Assembly (NCBI GenBank): GCA_002049455.2 | Contig: KV918763.1 | Coordinates: 496,001-560,000, forward strand | Direction: 5' to 3' | DNA: 64,000 nt | DNA from: Porphyra umbilicalis | Taxonomy: Eukaryota; Rhodophyta; Bangiophyceae; Bangiales; Bangiaceae | Part shown: piece by piece, positions 23,497 to 35,113 of the stretch | Position numbering within the stretch: position 1 is the first letter of the stretch | How the letters are laid out: every line of letters begins with the position of its first letter | Translations under genes and position numbers: made by a program | Notes under the pieces: model-generated | Databases searched by the model: none | Told to the model about the DNA's origin: nothing | The model's input: the letters and a program-made list of their open reading frames with translations, nothing else

Positions 23497-24345
23497 TATG
23501 GTGGTTTTCTGGAAAATGGCCAGCCTGCGGGGGTGATGGTTTCCCCATACCATGGAGTGTCATCTCCCCCCCCCCTCCCTGGGCGTCAAAATCGATGGTG
23601 TCGAGTGAGAGCAAGAAGCGAACACGTCCGACCCGTGACCACAATGCGTGCCTCTCGCGTCGACAGCGGTAATTTGACAACGAGTGCGTGGCCCAGTCCC
23701 ACAGGACGGGCTCTCTGATGGTCCTGCGGAAACCCACTTGGGCCCCCTGATGGTGCTTCTGAATTGGGTGGGCAAACCCATGCCTCCGAGAATTGCTAAG
23801 GGCATGGTTTTTAATAGCACCCCCGCGTGCTGGCGCTCTGAGGGGGTATAGTTCTTAGTGCGACTTGTCGCATGCCTGTGGAGCTGAAATGGGTGGGCAA
23901 ACCCATCTCCCACGATCCACCTCTGTCAGCTCCCTGTCAGGGTAGCGGATCACGTGCAAGCACCCCATTGGTCAGGCATTGGCCAGATCAACGACTTGGC
24001 TGGTGGCAATGTGGACTGGCGCAGCAGGGCCAACAACAGTTGTTGTCTGGCGGGGCTTGTGCCCCGTCTCGACACCAAGTGGGGCGGAGCTGAAATCCGT
24101 GAGGCTGTGTCGTTTGGCGTCGGGGCGCAGCCGAATGCCTCTTGGCCGAGCCGATTCGCGTCGTCGATGCAGCTGGCGTGGCCAAGCGTGTTGGCTTTCT
24201 CGGCGATTCGCTCAGCGAGCTCGACCATCTGCCCAGCAGACAGTACGACCACTGTGGCTGCCGCCCTTCGCCGAGAGAGGGCTATGCGGCCTTAATCTCT
24301 TAGGCAATGGCGGTCAAGTGGATTCCCAAACCCATGACCCACTCC
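23497..24345. repeat. Cluster of short related repeats (GGGTTTGCCCACCC-like)
   Basis: A 30-bp word (tggtggttttctggaaaatg... to cagcctg) at 23497-23527 recurs inverted at 38571-38601, with similarity over about 60 bp. The core of the following part, near-palindromic gggtgggcaaaccca, recurs at 23764-23783 and 23889-23906, with weaker versions at 23535-23556 and near 24328-24340. This looks like nested fragments of one small mobile or satellite family. No coding frame is supported here. Confidence 0.55.
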
Positions 24346-24799
24346 AGGTGGCGCGGGCCCGGCGCCCAGCCTGCGTGTGGCCGCTTGCCTGTCAGGCAAG
24401 GGAGTTGTCGTGGAAGCCACCCTTCCGTCCTGCCTCTTTCCTGTGCGGCTCTTGCACGTGTCACCGCGGCGGCCACTGTCCACCCTCCCTGCTGCCGCCC
24501 GCCTGCGCGCGGCTGGCTGCTGCCCGCCTGCGCGCGGACTGCTGTGGTGCCGCTGGTGTGTCCCTGTCCCCCGCCCTCCTCCGCCATTGCCACGACGTGA
24601 GCAGGAAACGGGCGCGCCGGAAACGAGGGCGCTCGCAGTCGTACTCAGAGCTTTACATGCGCGATGTGGCGACGGGGAGCTGCACGTGCGCAGCGCGGAG
24701 CTCGTCGACGTTGCGGGCCGCGCCAGCGGCGGCGTACTTGTGTACCAAGGCCGTGGTGGGCACGACCATCACGGCGACAACGACCGAGACGGCGGTGAC

Positions 24800-25450
24800 G
24801 ACCGACCCGGCGGCGTGGGGCCGCGCGTACGCGGCGGCGACCGCTTCGGCATCGGCGGACGCGTCGGCGGTCGCGTGATTGTGGAGTAAGGGGGGGTGGG
24901 AGCACCCAAGGACACGACGTCCAAGACGGCGACGAGGAACAGCACGGCGACGGCAACGAACACGTTGGCGACGACAAACACGGCGGCGCGGAGCCGGGCG
25001 TGCGCGGCGACGACCGCGTTGACATCGGCTTCGGCGGACGCGTCGGCGGCCGCGTGATTGTGGAGTAAGGGGGGGGTGGGAGCACCCAAGGACACGACGT
25101 CCAAGACGGCGACGAGGACCAGCACGGCGACGGCAACGAACACGTTGGCGACGACGAACACGGCGGCGCGGAGCCAGGCGTGCGCGGCGACGACCGCGTT
25201 GACATCGGCTTCGGCGGACGCGTCGGCGGCCGCGTGATTGTGGAGTAAGGGGGGGGTGGGAGCACCCAAGGACACGACGTCCAAGACGGCGACGAGGACC
25301 AGCACGGCGACGGCAACGAACACGTTGGCGACGACAAACACGGCGGCGCGGAGCCGGGCGTGCGCGGCGACGACCGCGTTGACATCGGCTTCGGCGGACG
25401 CGTCGGCGGCCGCGTGATTGTGGAGCAAGGGGGGGGTGGGAGCACCCAAG
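24800..25450. repeat. 180-bp tandem array, about 3.5 copies
   Basis: The landmark gtgattgtggag recurs at 24875, 25054, 25234 and 25414 (spacing 179, 180, 180). Units are almost identical. Diverged relatives with the same alternation of gacgac/gcgacggc words extend to about 26,050, and a more distant one lies at 28,950-29,180. In one minus frame (24769-25545) the array encodes a 60-residue Val/Ala-rich hydrophobic repeat without stops. In the plus frame each unit but the last ends in TAA. I do not call a gene. Confidence 0.85.
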
Positions 25451-26166
25451 GCGTACACGGCCATCGCTTCGACGACGAACAAGACCTTGACGACGACCAA
25501 CACCTTGACGACGACCACTACGGCCATAACACCCACCACGGCCACAAATTATATCACGGCGACGACGCCCATCACGGCCCCGTGCAGCTGCATGGCCGCG
25601 GCGTTGACAGCGTGGGCAACCACGATCGCGGGGGCGACCGCGACCGATAAGGTGACGCTCAGCTGCTTGTGGGCGGTGGCGCAGTGGATGCGGAGCAGTT
25701 GGCGGGTGGGTGGGACCAAGGTGACGCCGCCCAGCACCGCGACGAAGATCAAGACGGCGACGGCAACCACCACAACGACGGCGAGCAAGACGGCGACGTG
25801 CAGCTGCAGTTGCGCGGCGGCAACCGCATGGGCTACCGCTGCCGCGTTGGCGGCGGCGTACACGTGGAGCAAGAGCGGGGTGGTCGCGACCAAGGTGGGG
25901 ACGACGGCCAACACGGCGGCGACAAACAACACAGGGAGCGCGATCAACACAGCGGCGTACAAATGCGAGTGCGTCGTGGAATTCTCGTTGGCGGCGTTGC
26001 TTACGCAGGCGGTTGCGTGGACGTAGAACAAGCGCCGTGTATGCCGTGTATGCGCGAGCACGTCGACGCAGGCCAAGGTGGCGACGCGCTCTTCGACGCG
26101 TGCGACGGTCTCGTCGCTACGCTCAATCATTGTGAGCAGTCCTGCGACTGCAACGCTGTGCCGGTC

Positions 26167-27207
26167 ATGTTTTCGGAAGACACCCGACAGCACGTCCTCG
26201 GGCTGCTCGAGGAAGGATACCCTGCGTCGGACGTCGCGGAGATCATTGGGTGCTCAGGGCGGTCTATGCGGCGCTGGATGCGGCACTTCGAGGAGAGTGG
26301 CACCATTTGGCGTGACCCACGCCTCCGTAACTCGCATGGCGACGCGGCCATCCGCAACCCGCACCTGACGCGCGCTGTACTCACCCTCGTTGAGTCGGAG
26401 CCGGCTGCTTTCCTGCGCGACCATGTCGACCTGCTGGTGGCGCTGAGTTTGGACTACCCCGAGAGCGACCACCGCTACGTCAGCGCCGCCACGGTCTACC
26501 GCGTGCTACGGTTTCACCAGTACTCCCGCAAGAAGATTGAGCGGCCCTACGCGGAGAGCTCCCTCGCCGCCCAGCGCGCCTTTGCGGTGCTGTTCAACGA
26601 GATCCCCCTGCGCTGCGTCGTGTCTGTCGACGAGACGCACACGGCGGGGAGCGACATGTACCACAGGTACGGCCGGTCATTGCGCAACGTGGCGTGCGTG
26701 TTAAGGGACCGGGACACGCGGCCGATAGCGCGCACGAGTACCATGATGGCTGTCACCCTCACCCACGGGGTTCTTTGGTCGCAGACCGTGATCGTGGGCA
26801 GCGCCCAGACGGCGGACGACTGGCGCCTCTTCCTCCAATGTCTCCACGCGCAGATGAGCACCTACATCCCTGGCCTACCCTGGGAAATGCAGCCGGACGC
26901 ATGCGTGGTGCTATATGACAATGCAGGCATCCATGACCAGCGGGGCGACGACTACATGCAGGCCAACGGTATGCACTTTTTGCGGCTGCCGCCGTACTCT
27001 CCGAACCTTCAGCCCATTGAGGGCGTCTTCTCGGAGCTGAAAAAGCACGTCCGGTCACTCGTGTGTGAGGACGGTCGCTACCTCGACAAGCCCTTCCACC
27101 TGATGGCCGCGGCTGTGGGTATGCTGAGCACCGCCCAAGTTGCCGGCCAGTTTTCTCGAGTCTCTCACCAGATTGCCGAACTCCTGGTGCCTGTCGCCCA
27201 AGCGTGA
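26167..27207 (+). mobile_element. Tc1/mariner-IS630-type transposase, looks intact
   Basis: 346 residues from MFSEDTRQHV. Residues 1-45 form a helix-turn-helix (SDVAEIIGCSGRSMRRW). The DDE_3 catalytic core has VVSVDET (D155), VVLYDNAGIH (D251) and LPPYSPNLQPIEGVF (E285), spaced about 33 residues as usual for this superfamily, with the typical N-P-I-E-like context. It cuts and rejoins transposon ends at TA targets. The frame is open upstream to 25669, so a 512-residue version with a Gly/Asp/His/Gln-rich repeat head would be possible. I chose the internal Met because the family normally starts at the helix-turn-helix. Terminal inverted repeats were not found by eye; the tandem array lies directly upstream. 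Confidence 0.88.
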
Positions 27208-30200
27208 TGACTTGCGTGATGCCTATAGCTTTTGTGATGCCTCTGGTTTTTCGTCGCATGCTCGTCATAGCCTGTGTGTTTGCTGCACAAACCGCAGCCC
27301 CCACGTCTTTTCCACCGTTTTTCCACTGTTGTTCACCGACCAAATGATGCGTAACAGCGCCCCATTGATGCGCTGTGCTGGAGGTGGTAAAAAGAAAGGT
27401 ACGCTCCGCCTCTGCGTCTCAGGAGAGCAGAATGCGTGGCGGAAGAGGGGGCGGTACTTGCCGCTGAGCACGTGGCCAAAGGACAGCGGGGGAGGTAACA
27501 CACGCGCTGGAGCGACGCCAAGCAAAGGGGTTGTCAACAGCGGCGCCGCAGAGAAGAACGTTTCGTGACTGAGCCGCGTGCGGGCGGTGGTCATGGCGTT
27601 TTGGCCGCCACCCTCGCTGGACGTAGCGGGTCCTTCAGCAGCGCCTCCCCCGGATGGTGCCGCCGGCCGCCATATGTCGGCCTTCACGTCGGCGGCCGCA
27701 CGTCTGCCTGAGCGGTTGCTTCGCGCTCCCACACCGGCTCGTAGCGTGTTGCTGGGCGCGGAGGAGCATTTAAAGGAGTGGCAGTAAGGAAGAAAATAGA
27801 AAGCGATTGGCACTGGACATGCGGATGTGCCAACATCCAGCTCAGGGCCCGGCTGCCAGGCGGTCTGCGCACAATACGGTCACCGATCACACCTCACCCC
27901 ACGCAGACCCCCTCCATCGATGGGCCGCGCCGCAACCACGTGATTTTCGCCCCACGTCACACGAGAACCGCCTCATCGTCATGGGCAAAGGAAGATACGA
28001 TGATGCTGCCGACCGGCGCAGCGGCCGTGCACCAGACGTCCGCTTCTGTGGAAGCTCGCAGTTGTCAGAGAGTGTGCTGCTTCTGTCAGCAAGAAAGTGG
28101 CCCGTCCTTCAGGCACAGAAACGCTTGAGACGTCAAAAGCGTCGCCGATCAAGCAGTGGTTGAACTCCTCGCAAGGGCATCATGTCAGAGGGACCGCGCA
28201 TGAAATGGATCGAAAACAAATCTCCGCAGTCGCCTGTCGAGGCACCCTTCGAGGGCACATCTAACGTCAGACCGGCGGGGGCTACTAAAAAGGCATTTCA
28301 ATATAGCTTTTCAGGGTGCTTTGGGCGCCATCGCCCGTTCCTATCGGAGGTTGGGGAGGGCCAGCCCTCTTGGCAGCCACGGAACACTTGCAACATCATC
28401 CAAGATCGAGGGGTCCTCAGCGAGATGCGGTGCGGTCACACGTTTCCGACTGTTGGACCTCCTCCGGGTAGACGAAATGGTTGCTCGCCTGACCACTCGT
28501 GGTCACGTCGCCGGTGTCGTTGGACAACAGCTATTCGTCTTCCACGGTGGTCGCGCCGTCTTCCTCCCTCCGAATCCATTCGCGATGCATGTTCGGCGTC
28601 CGTGCCTGATGTCCTGTGTTTGACGGCTCCTCAATGGATCAGGTATGACTACGCCTCAATTGGTTGTACCTGTAGCGCACGGCGCGTGTCTCCAGTGCGC
28701 CCCTCCTAGTATTCCCGATCGATTATGGCGTGGCGTCATGTAGACGAGACGGGTGGGGCCGTCCACGAGCTGACCACGCGGCATGGTTTCGAACGCTCAC
28801 TAATGTCCACAGAAGCTTACGCACACGCATTGGCCGGTGTGTGCCGCCACTCTTCATGCTCATCCTGTGTCTTTTTCTGCCATATCTTTTCCAGCGTATA
28901 CAGAAGACGCTGTGAGCGACGGACGGGCTACAGCCCGTGCGGCAACCGACCGGGCGGAGAAGACGAAACATTCTACATTCGTGGCGGCGACGACTTTGGC
29001 ATCCGCGTCCACGCGGGCGGCGGCGTGCTAGTAGAACTATTGCAAGATGGGCACGACCAACCCGGCGGCGTGACACTGCACATGCGCCGCGGCGACCCCA
29101 CCGGCGTCGATGATCACGTCGGCGACGACGTGGACGTGGGACGAGGGCCAGACGAGCGCGACCGATGGCACCACCCAAATGGAGGAGTCCCTGTGGAGCA
29201 CCTACCTGGTTGTGAACTTGTTGGGATCGAGGACCTCAGTCACGGTGGCATGCGAGTGATAGGAGGGCTTCTTGTGTTGTGCGAGTTGTAGACGGGCTTG
29301 CGTTCGCCCTACAGCAGGCGAAGACGAGTAACGCGCCGGAGGATGGTGCAGGCGAGGACCGCGTGGTCTAGGGCTCGTGGAGTACGTCTTGTCGGTTCAC
29401 CGAGACAACGCTTCACGAGGTCCCTGACGTTTGCTCCTGTTCTGTTCACAAGACAATTTAGGTCCCCTGGAATGCGATTGCCGACCCGGCGCATGTTGCT
29501 GTTCATGTGACGCACAGTTCTCTGCGTGTTCCACAGTCCATTCTTTCATTGTTCGCCGCATGAAAGCCTGTGCTCCATCCGCACGTGTTCTGTCCTTCTC
29601 ATGCCCTGCGCTGCAGCAGGCGGTCCCTTAGTCCCCACCGCGAGCCCACCAATCAGCACTGCTTCGAGATTCACTGCACCCCTCGTAGGCAGCTCGTTGC
29701 CTTCTGTCACGCCCGCCGGCTACTCGGGCAGGGCGGAGCTTCCGAATCCCTTACGCCATGTCAGTGGCGTACTCGCATGATCTGGCACACGTCAATGAGT
29801 AGGTTGCACTATTGTTCCATCCTTTGTCATAGCGTGGTCGCCCACCACTTACGACTTTCCAACGCGTTCACGGGCCAGGCACCTCTCCTGAGGCGATAGC
29901 TGTATTCGGAATCCAGTGGGGTCGCGTGGCACAAACGCGGCGCGCTTCCAGTACACAGCACTTCGGCGCGCCCCTCTGCCCCGTGCTGTAAAAACCTGAC
30001 ATCTCCGACAATGACCACATCCACGGCCGTGCCAGCTGTCATTGGGCTGTATTGGTCGGCGCAGCCGTACGGAATCGACACCGCCGCCTTTGTGGCCATA
30101 TCTTGGAATCCTGTTGCGCCCAGCGTCGCCCTCAACGGTGCCCTGCTTCGCGTGGAGAAAAATAACGCTCAATGATGCTACACACATGAACATATGTTAA

Positions 30201-30256
30201 TCTAATGTCGGACGGCCCAGTCCGAGACAGGGCACGGGCACCAACCAGTGACCACA
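27208..30256. other. Repeat-rich region without a firm gene
   Basis: Weak frames only. At 28321-28623 (+) a frame ends with GHVAGVVGQQLFVFHGG, resembling one kelch blade; it is too short to call. At 28,950-29,290 (+) a diverged copy of the 180-bp unit occurs in a Gly/Asp-rich frame. At 29827-30135 (-) a frame contains VVIVGDVRFLQHG and reads like protein but has no known motif. Confidence 0.35.
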
Positions 30257-30625
30257 CTAAAGCGCCAAGTCTTGTATGCTCCTCAAGAGGCGACGCACGC
30301 ACTGGTCAGTCATCAAAGAGCACACAAAGTCGCGTGAATCGAGCGGCGGCATCGCGGCACTAGTTTCAGGGGCAGCGCGCCAGTTGGAGGTCACTTTCCA
30401 ACGCATCGAAGTAAGTTTCAGCGTGTGCGTAGTGTGACCGATCATGAGGCACCTCGGACAGCACTGGTTGTGCACACAGTAGACATTGAGGCACGTCCCG
30501 GAGAGGTAGAAGGGGTTGTCCTTGGGCAGCTGGTAACGGCATTCGATCTCGCGGATGGGGCAGTGGCGCGTTTTGTGCCCCGCAACGCCTGCGGGGGCAC
30601 GATACAAACAGATGTCGCACTGCAT
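30257..30625 (-). CDS. Short Cys/His zinc-finger protein, paralogue of the 37.9-kb gene
   Basis: 122 residues starting MQCDICLYRAP. The spaced ligands are C-x2-C, H-x4-C, then C-x4-C-V-H-x3-C-x2-C-x4-H, followed by LTSMRWK and DFVCSLMT. Every one of these landmarks is shared, in order, with the N-terminus of the 36326-37920 protein, so the two are paralogues. This copy stops right after the shared part (RLLRSIQDLAL) and lacks the long basic and C-terminal regions. It is a truncated duplicate or a genuine short form. Upstream the frame stays open to 30910 without similarity. Function unknown; nucleic-acid binding is the usual guess for such clusters. Confidence 0.55.
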   Translation of the reverse strand: MQCDICLYRAPAGVAGHKTRHCPIREIECRYQLPKDNPFYLSGTCLNVYCVHNQCCPRCLMIGHTTHTLKLTSMRWKVTSNWRAAPETSAAMPPLDSRDFVCSLMTDQCVRRLLRSIQDLAL

Positions 30626-32281
30626 TGCGCCTTGGCGTAGTTGGGCCCAGTACACGCTCTCTTTGATGGTCGAAAGTAAGACCGGGCAGTCAGATTGGCC
30701 GAATAGCAAAAGCAGGGGAGGGCGTGAGGCAGGAGGCGAAAGCATGTACGATGCAAAGAGGTTCAAGGTGAGCAGGACGCACCTGGGTGGCACCTCATCA
30801 ACTTGACACCGGCCTCCGCCACGCATCTCACTGCTTTGCAACAGAGGCAAGGACCGCGGCCCGACATGCGAAAACGTACACAATGCGCGAAAAGACCACG
30901 CCAAAGGCATTCGGGGGCGGGGCGCGGCGGGGGTGTCACAGTTGAGTGAAGAATGGACGTGTGGCTGGTGGCACTAGACGGTCATGGAGGTGGTGGTTGG
31001 TGCGACACGACAGGAAGAACGGTCGCGGCACAGTTGCGTTTGGCTTGCTTGCACGTGTGGCGAGCGGGCGCCCGCTGGACGACGCTGGGACATGGTCCGT
31101 TCATTCGGAACGCGAGACTGGATGCTGGAGGGTCGGCGCCATGGGAGATCCACGATGAGACGTGGCAACTTGCCTGCAGAATGCCCTCTCGTCTGCAAGC
31201 GCCTGCAGCTGTCAGCCGCGTGACGCTCCCAAACGCCCTTGGGTATCCTCACAGCCCACTCAGTGGCAAAAATGAATTCCAAACGACGAAAACACTTCAT
31301 GTAGCCTCCAGGTGAGGGCAGGCTTCCAAGCGAACGACTTGTGCTGCAGCTCAATGCCCGTGACAGCCTGGAAGGAACAGGTGGGCCGACTCGTGTGATT
31401 TAGGACTTCCATTTCTGTCGCGGGGGCATGAATGCCCAGGGGGCCTCTTTATTGTTTAAGAAGCCAGTTGGTGCACAAGGTGTTGTTGGATGGTCGTCTT
31501 CGTGATCGGTCATTGGCTAGCGGCGCATTGTAAGCCAGACCGAATCTCTGCTGTCGCGGGGCTCTTTCGACAAAGATGTTGACAATCGTCCCCGCTGCTG
31601 AGTGCGCCGAGCAAAACGCACCCTCATGACTGCAAGGTACGTGTGCTTGGAGGCGAGTGGACTGGGTGGCAAGTGGCTCAGCTAGTGGAAGGACCATGGA
31701 GGACAGGACGCCACAGTGCGTATCGCGGGCACCTCCGCTGAAGCGTGTCCGCGATGCTCTGCTGCTTCGGTGTCGTGCCCTCTGCCTTCCTTCCTCCTCG
31801 GATTCGGGCCTACATGACATTCCATTTGGCCTGCGCAGCTAGTCATCATCCTCCGCCCCCGACACCTCCCCCCCACAACGCGCGAGGCGGTGTTGGCGGG
31901 GGAGGTGAGCCGCCTGCCCAAATTCGTCACATGACCTGTTCGTCGTCGACTGCAGCGTCAGTGGTGCCTTCTGGCAGATGCTCCCTCTGCGGTTCCGCGC
32001 GGCGGCTAAGGTGGGTCCCGCACCCGCACGCGCCGACGCGGCGACGAAGGTGCTCGACTACTACTCCGTGACCGTGGTCGACACGAGCGTCGACTGTCGA
32101 GCGGGGGAGAAGGGAAGCGGAGCTGGAGGGTACGAGCAGGTGTGTGAGAATTGTTCAGGGGCATGAGGTGGGCGTCAGAAAGAGAGCAGACGGAGCGCCC
32201 GAGTTCTTCTTGTGGCTTCCCTGACAGAAAAAAGCAAGTGCTCAGTCCTACAGCATTATATGAGAGCCACGGCAACCACTA
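30626..32281. other. No firm gene; one coding-like patch
   Basis: At about 31,930-32,166 (+) one frame reads HDLFVVDCSVSGAFWQMLPL and then ATKVLDYYSVTVVDTSVDC, which looks like real protein. It is bounded upstream by a stop and has no recognised family. The rest shows nothing. Confidence 0.3.
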
Positions 32282-34387
32282 TCAATCTATCCTGTCATGG
32301 TCGCGCTCCCCCCGGGCGTGCTCGCCCCCGGCGTTGTCGACCCCAGCGTGCTCGCCCCCGGCCGCGCTGTCAGGTGGGCATGTAGGCGGTACACAGGGAG
32401 CGGGGATCGGTCGCTGCCCCAGTCCCGGCACCCGCGCACCACTGCCACGAGCCGCAGTGCCACTAATATCGCCAGGCGTCAACTCCTCACCCCTGACCGT
32501 AGCCCATTGGGGTGTACCGCCCACCACACCGCCGCCAGCGCCTCCGCTTCCGGCCCCAGAGAGAGCGCTACCGCCTACCGCGCGGCCGGCAGTGCTGCCC
32601 TGCGCGGGGCCACCGCCGCTGCTTGTCCCGGCTGGCAGAGACTGTGGACGAGTCGAAGCTGGCATGACAACCGTCGTGTGGAGGTATGATGACGGCACAG
32701 CCGGCAGCGACGGCCGCAATACTCGCCGACCGAGCGCCCGGCACTGCCGTAAGTTGCGCATCAGGAACACGCGGCGCCGTCCAGACGCCGGCCTCTCCAC
32801 AGGCGCAGCTGCAGCACCTTCGACGACAGCCACCAAGTCCGCAGGCGCGTCCCCTCCGCCAGATGGTCCGCCTTGTGGTGCGTCGGGCGCATTCCCGTCA
32901 GCGGGACTCGGAACCCTGTCGCCAGCGGACTTTGCACCGGTTGCACCCCCCTGCCCATCACCCGGCGTTGCAGCGGCCGCCGGACAGCTGCTCGTGGCAC
33001 CAGGAGCGACAGAGTCCGGAGCGCCAAAGAGGCCGAGAGCGGACCGCGGGACTCGGCGAGGTAGGTCACGGACAGCGAGCCGCTCGCCCCGACTGAGCAC
33101 CCGCCGCTGCTGCCGGCCGACGACCGTCACCCATGAGTCGGTGGGTAGCACCGAGGCCACGCGCCACACCCGGCAAAATATGGTCTCTGTCTCATTGCGG
33201 CGGATCCCAGTCACGTCGAAGCCCGGGCAATCCATGCCTAGGCCGGGGTCCCCGTCGAGGGCGGCCTCAACGGCGCTTGAGCGCTCGCTCAAAAAGGTAG
33301 ACAGCTCCGCGTCGGCCTTCATCCGCTTCATGTAGACTTCGTCGTTGGCGTTGGCCGAGTGAGCCGGGCAGAAGGCGGCAAAGTACTCATCGTGCCTCGT
33401 GCATGGTCCGTTGTTCTCTGGATGCGACAGGGAAGTAGGAGGGCGGCCGTACAAGCAGCAAAAATGGTAAACGCGCCTGCACGAGTCCACGTAGCACCCG
33501 ACGGTGGCGCCTTTGGCGAGGCACACCGTGCACTCCAAACCCCGGCTGCGGTGGTAGGCGGCGATGACATTAGTGAGCTCGTTTGTGTCGGGGTCGTGGA
33601 ACACTTCTGGCGCCCACATTGCGCAGATATGATGCACGTAGATGTTCTTGCGCATGCTACCCTTGGTGAATGGGCCCAGAATTGGTGACGGCAGCGTTCC
33701 TCCATTGCGGTTGACCACCGGGCAAAAGTCGCACGTCGGCCCGTCTCGCTCGTCTGGGGAGGGAGAGTTGCTGGCGCCATCGCGGGCGCCAGCCGAGCTG
33801 CCGCCCTTGCTCGGCCTCAGTTTGCTGATGCCAGCGCGCGCCGAGCCGCCCACCCTCGCGGGTGCTTTCTCGTTCTTTTTCCTGCTGTGGCCACCTGCGA
33901 GGCCGCCACCCACCGAGACGGCGCGGGCCAAGGCACTGGCACTTGCGCCCGCCACGTCACCGACCGACGCGCCGCCGACAGCCTTGGCCCTGCCTTTCCC
34001 CTTGCCCTCGTACGTCGGCTTAACTGGAACAAATATCGCGCTCCGGATGCGGCGCGCATCAGCTGCAACGAAACGAGCCCATCGCGCAGCTTCACGGTCA
34101 GCCCGCCGCCGCGTTGCCCGAGTCGACGGGTACTCGAGACCAGGTTGTCTTGGTTGGCTGCCAGCCAATGCTGCCGGCCTTTGCTCGGTGCCCGGTGACG
34201 AAGGCGGAGAAGGGGTCTGCTCTTGAGGGGACGTAGACCCCGGCTCGGCGGGCCCGATGGCCCTCACAGGTGAGGACGGTGGCGTGATGAGAGCTATAAT
34301 CGGAATGCCATTGTTGTCAGGGGGTAGTGGAGGCGCGAGAGGGGGTGGGGCTGACGCAGGAGGCGACGGGGGCGGTGAGTAGCTCAT
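32282..34387 (-). CDS. Extended PHD-finger (ePHD) protein
   Basis: 701 codons in one frame. Residues 1-215 are disordered, Pro/Ser/Ala-rich with basic patches. The ePHD module spans about 219-340: CDFC, then HHICAMWAPEVF, LECTVC, GCYVDSCRRVYHFCC and a closing FCPAHS. This gives the C2H-C-C4-H-C-type ligand order of the zf-HC5HC2H family found in chromatin regulators (MLL/Trithorax, BRPF, JADE). These modules act in the nucleus on chromatin. No bromodomain, SET or classic PHD partner is visible, and the C-terminal half is Ala/Pro/Gly-rich. Upstream (34,390-35,110) holds Cys-rich minus frames that could be an earlier exon. The gene lies between two zinc-finger paralogues on the same strand. Confidence 0.8.
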   Translation of the reverse strand: MSYSPPPSPPASAPPPLAPPLPPDNNGIPIIALITPPSSPVRAIGPAEPGSTSPQEQTPSPPSSPGTEQRPAALAGSQPRQPGLEYPSTRATRRRADREAARWARFVAADARRIRSAIFVPVKPTYEGKGKGRAKAVGGASVGDVAGASASALARAVSVGGGLAGGHSRKKNEKAPARVGGSARAGISKLRPSKGGSSAGARDGASNSPSPDERDGPTCDFCPVVNRNGGTLPSPILGPFTKGSMRKNIYVHHICAMWAPEVFHDPDTNELTNVIAAYHRSRGLECTVCLAKGATVGCYVDSCRRVYHFCCLYGRPPTSLSHPENNGPCTRHDEYFAAFCPAHSANANDEVYMKRMKADAELSTFLSERSSAVEAALDGDPGLGMDCPGFDVTGIRRNETETIFCRVWRVASVLPTDSWVTVVGRQQRRVLSRGERLAVRDLPRRVPRSALGLFGAPDSVAPGATSSCPAAAATPGDGQGGATGAKSAGDRVPSPADGNAPDAPQGGPSGGGDAPADLVAVVEGAAAAPVERPASGRRRVFLMRNLRQCRALGRRVLRPSLPAVPSSYLHTTVVMPASTRPQSLPAGTSSGGGPAQGSTAGRAVGGSALSGAGSGGAGGGVVGGTPQWATVRGEELTPGDISGTAARGSGARVPGLGQRPIPAPCVPPTCPPDSAAGGEHAGVDNAGGEHARGERDHDRID

Positions 34388-34389
34388 GC

Positions 34390-35113
34390 CGGAGTATGCT
34401 CATGGGGTACCCCCGCGAACATGGAAGTGACTCCTGTCGCAGCGGCTTTGCGTGTGCGACGACACAGCGCCAAGTCAGAGTCATATGCCTTTGGGAGAGT
34501 GCAGAGCACAACGCCACACGCGGCGCCGGCGAAGGGCACCCACGGCCGTTTACACTTGCGGGTAGAAGTTGATCTGAGGCGGTCGCAAAGCGGGCACCCA
34601 CGCCGCAGTCGTCCCAATGCCTTTGGCCCCCGGATACAGCCCATTGCGGTATCGAAGCCCGGCCCTTGGCGCATCTTGTGCGCCTAGAACTGCATTCCAG
34701 CCGCACTGCCTTCGTATCGAGGTCTGAACCTGCACATGTTCGGCTTGTGTGGCCACGGGTTGCCCTCCATGGTGACTCGATTGTGTCTGAGGGGCAGTGG
34801 ACGCAATCCAACGGTAAAACTGTGCTGCACAGGTCGCGGTGCGCGTCCAATACTCGAGGCTGGAAGACGAGGCCCCCGCTACCTGGTGGCTGTGGGAGGA
34901 GCCAGAGGCAATCTGGTGGCTTTGAAAAGGCTCGGACCCCTGCGACCCCCTCGCGCTGTGGAGGAGATGATGCCGCACGGACAGAGGCCAGTGGGGAGTG
35001 GGCTGGGTCCTCGAGCGGTTGCTTGAGCAACTGCCAACACCTTGAGCATGTTTCCCACACGTAGTGCCCGCTGGCACTCTGTAGCCAGAACCCATGCACC
35101 CACACTGCGACAA
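34390..35113 (-). CDS. Possible Cys-rich coding sequence upstream of the ePHD gene
   Basis: Two overlapping minus frames look non-random. 34550-35113 begins MSQCGCMGSGYRVPAG with a TCGKH motif. 34384-34674 contains RGCPLCDRL...RKCKRPWVPFAG with C-x2-C and further Cys. They could be exons of the ePHD gene, a separate small zinc protein or a decayed element. No splice pair was identified. Confidence 0.25.

Noticed and set aside
24769-25545. Hydrophobic Val/Ala repeat protein on the minus strand
   Set aside because: Exists only because the array period is a multiple of three; no start context, and no similar gene outside the array.
28321-28623. Kelch-like frame
   Set aside because: Only one blade-like motif, no repetition and no start; mentioned but not called.
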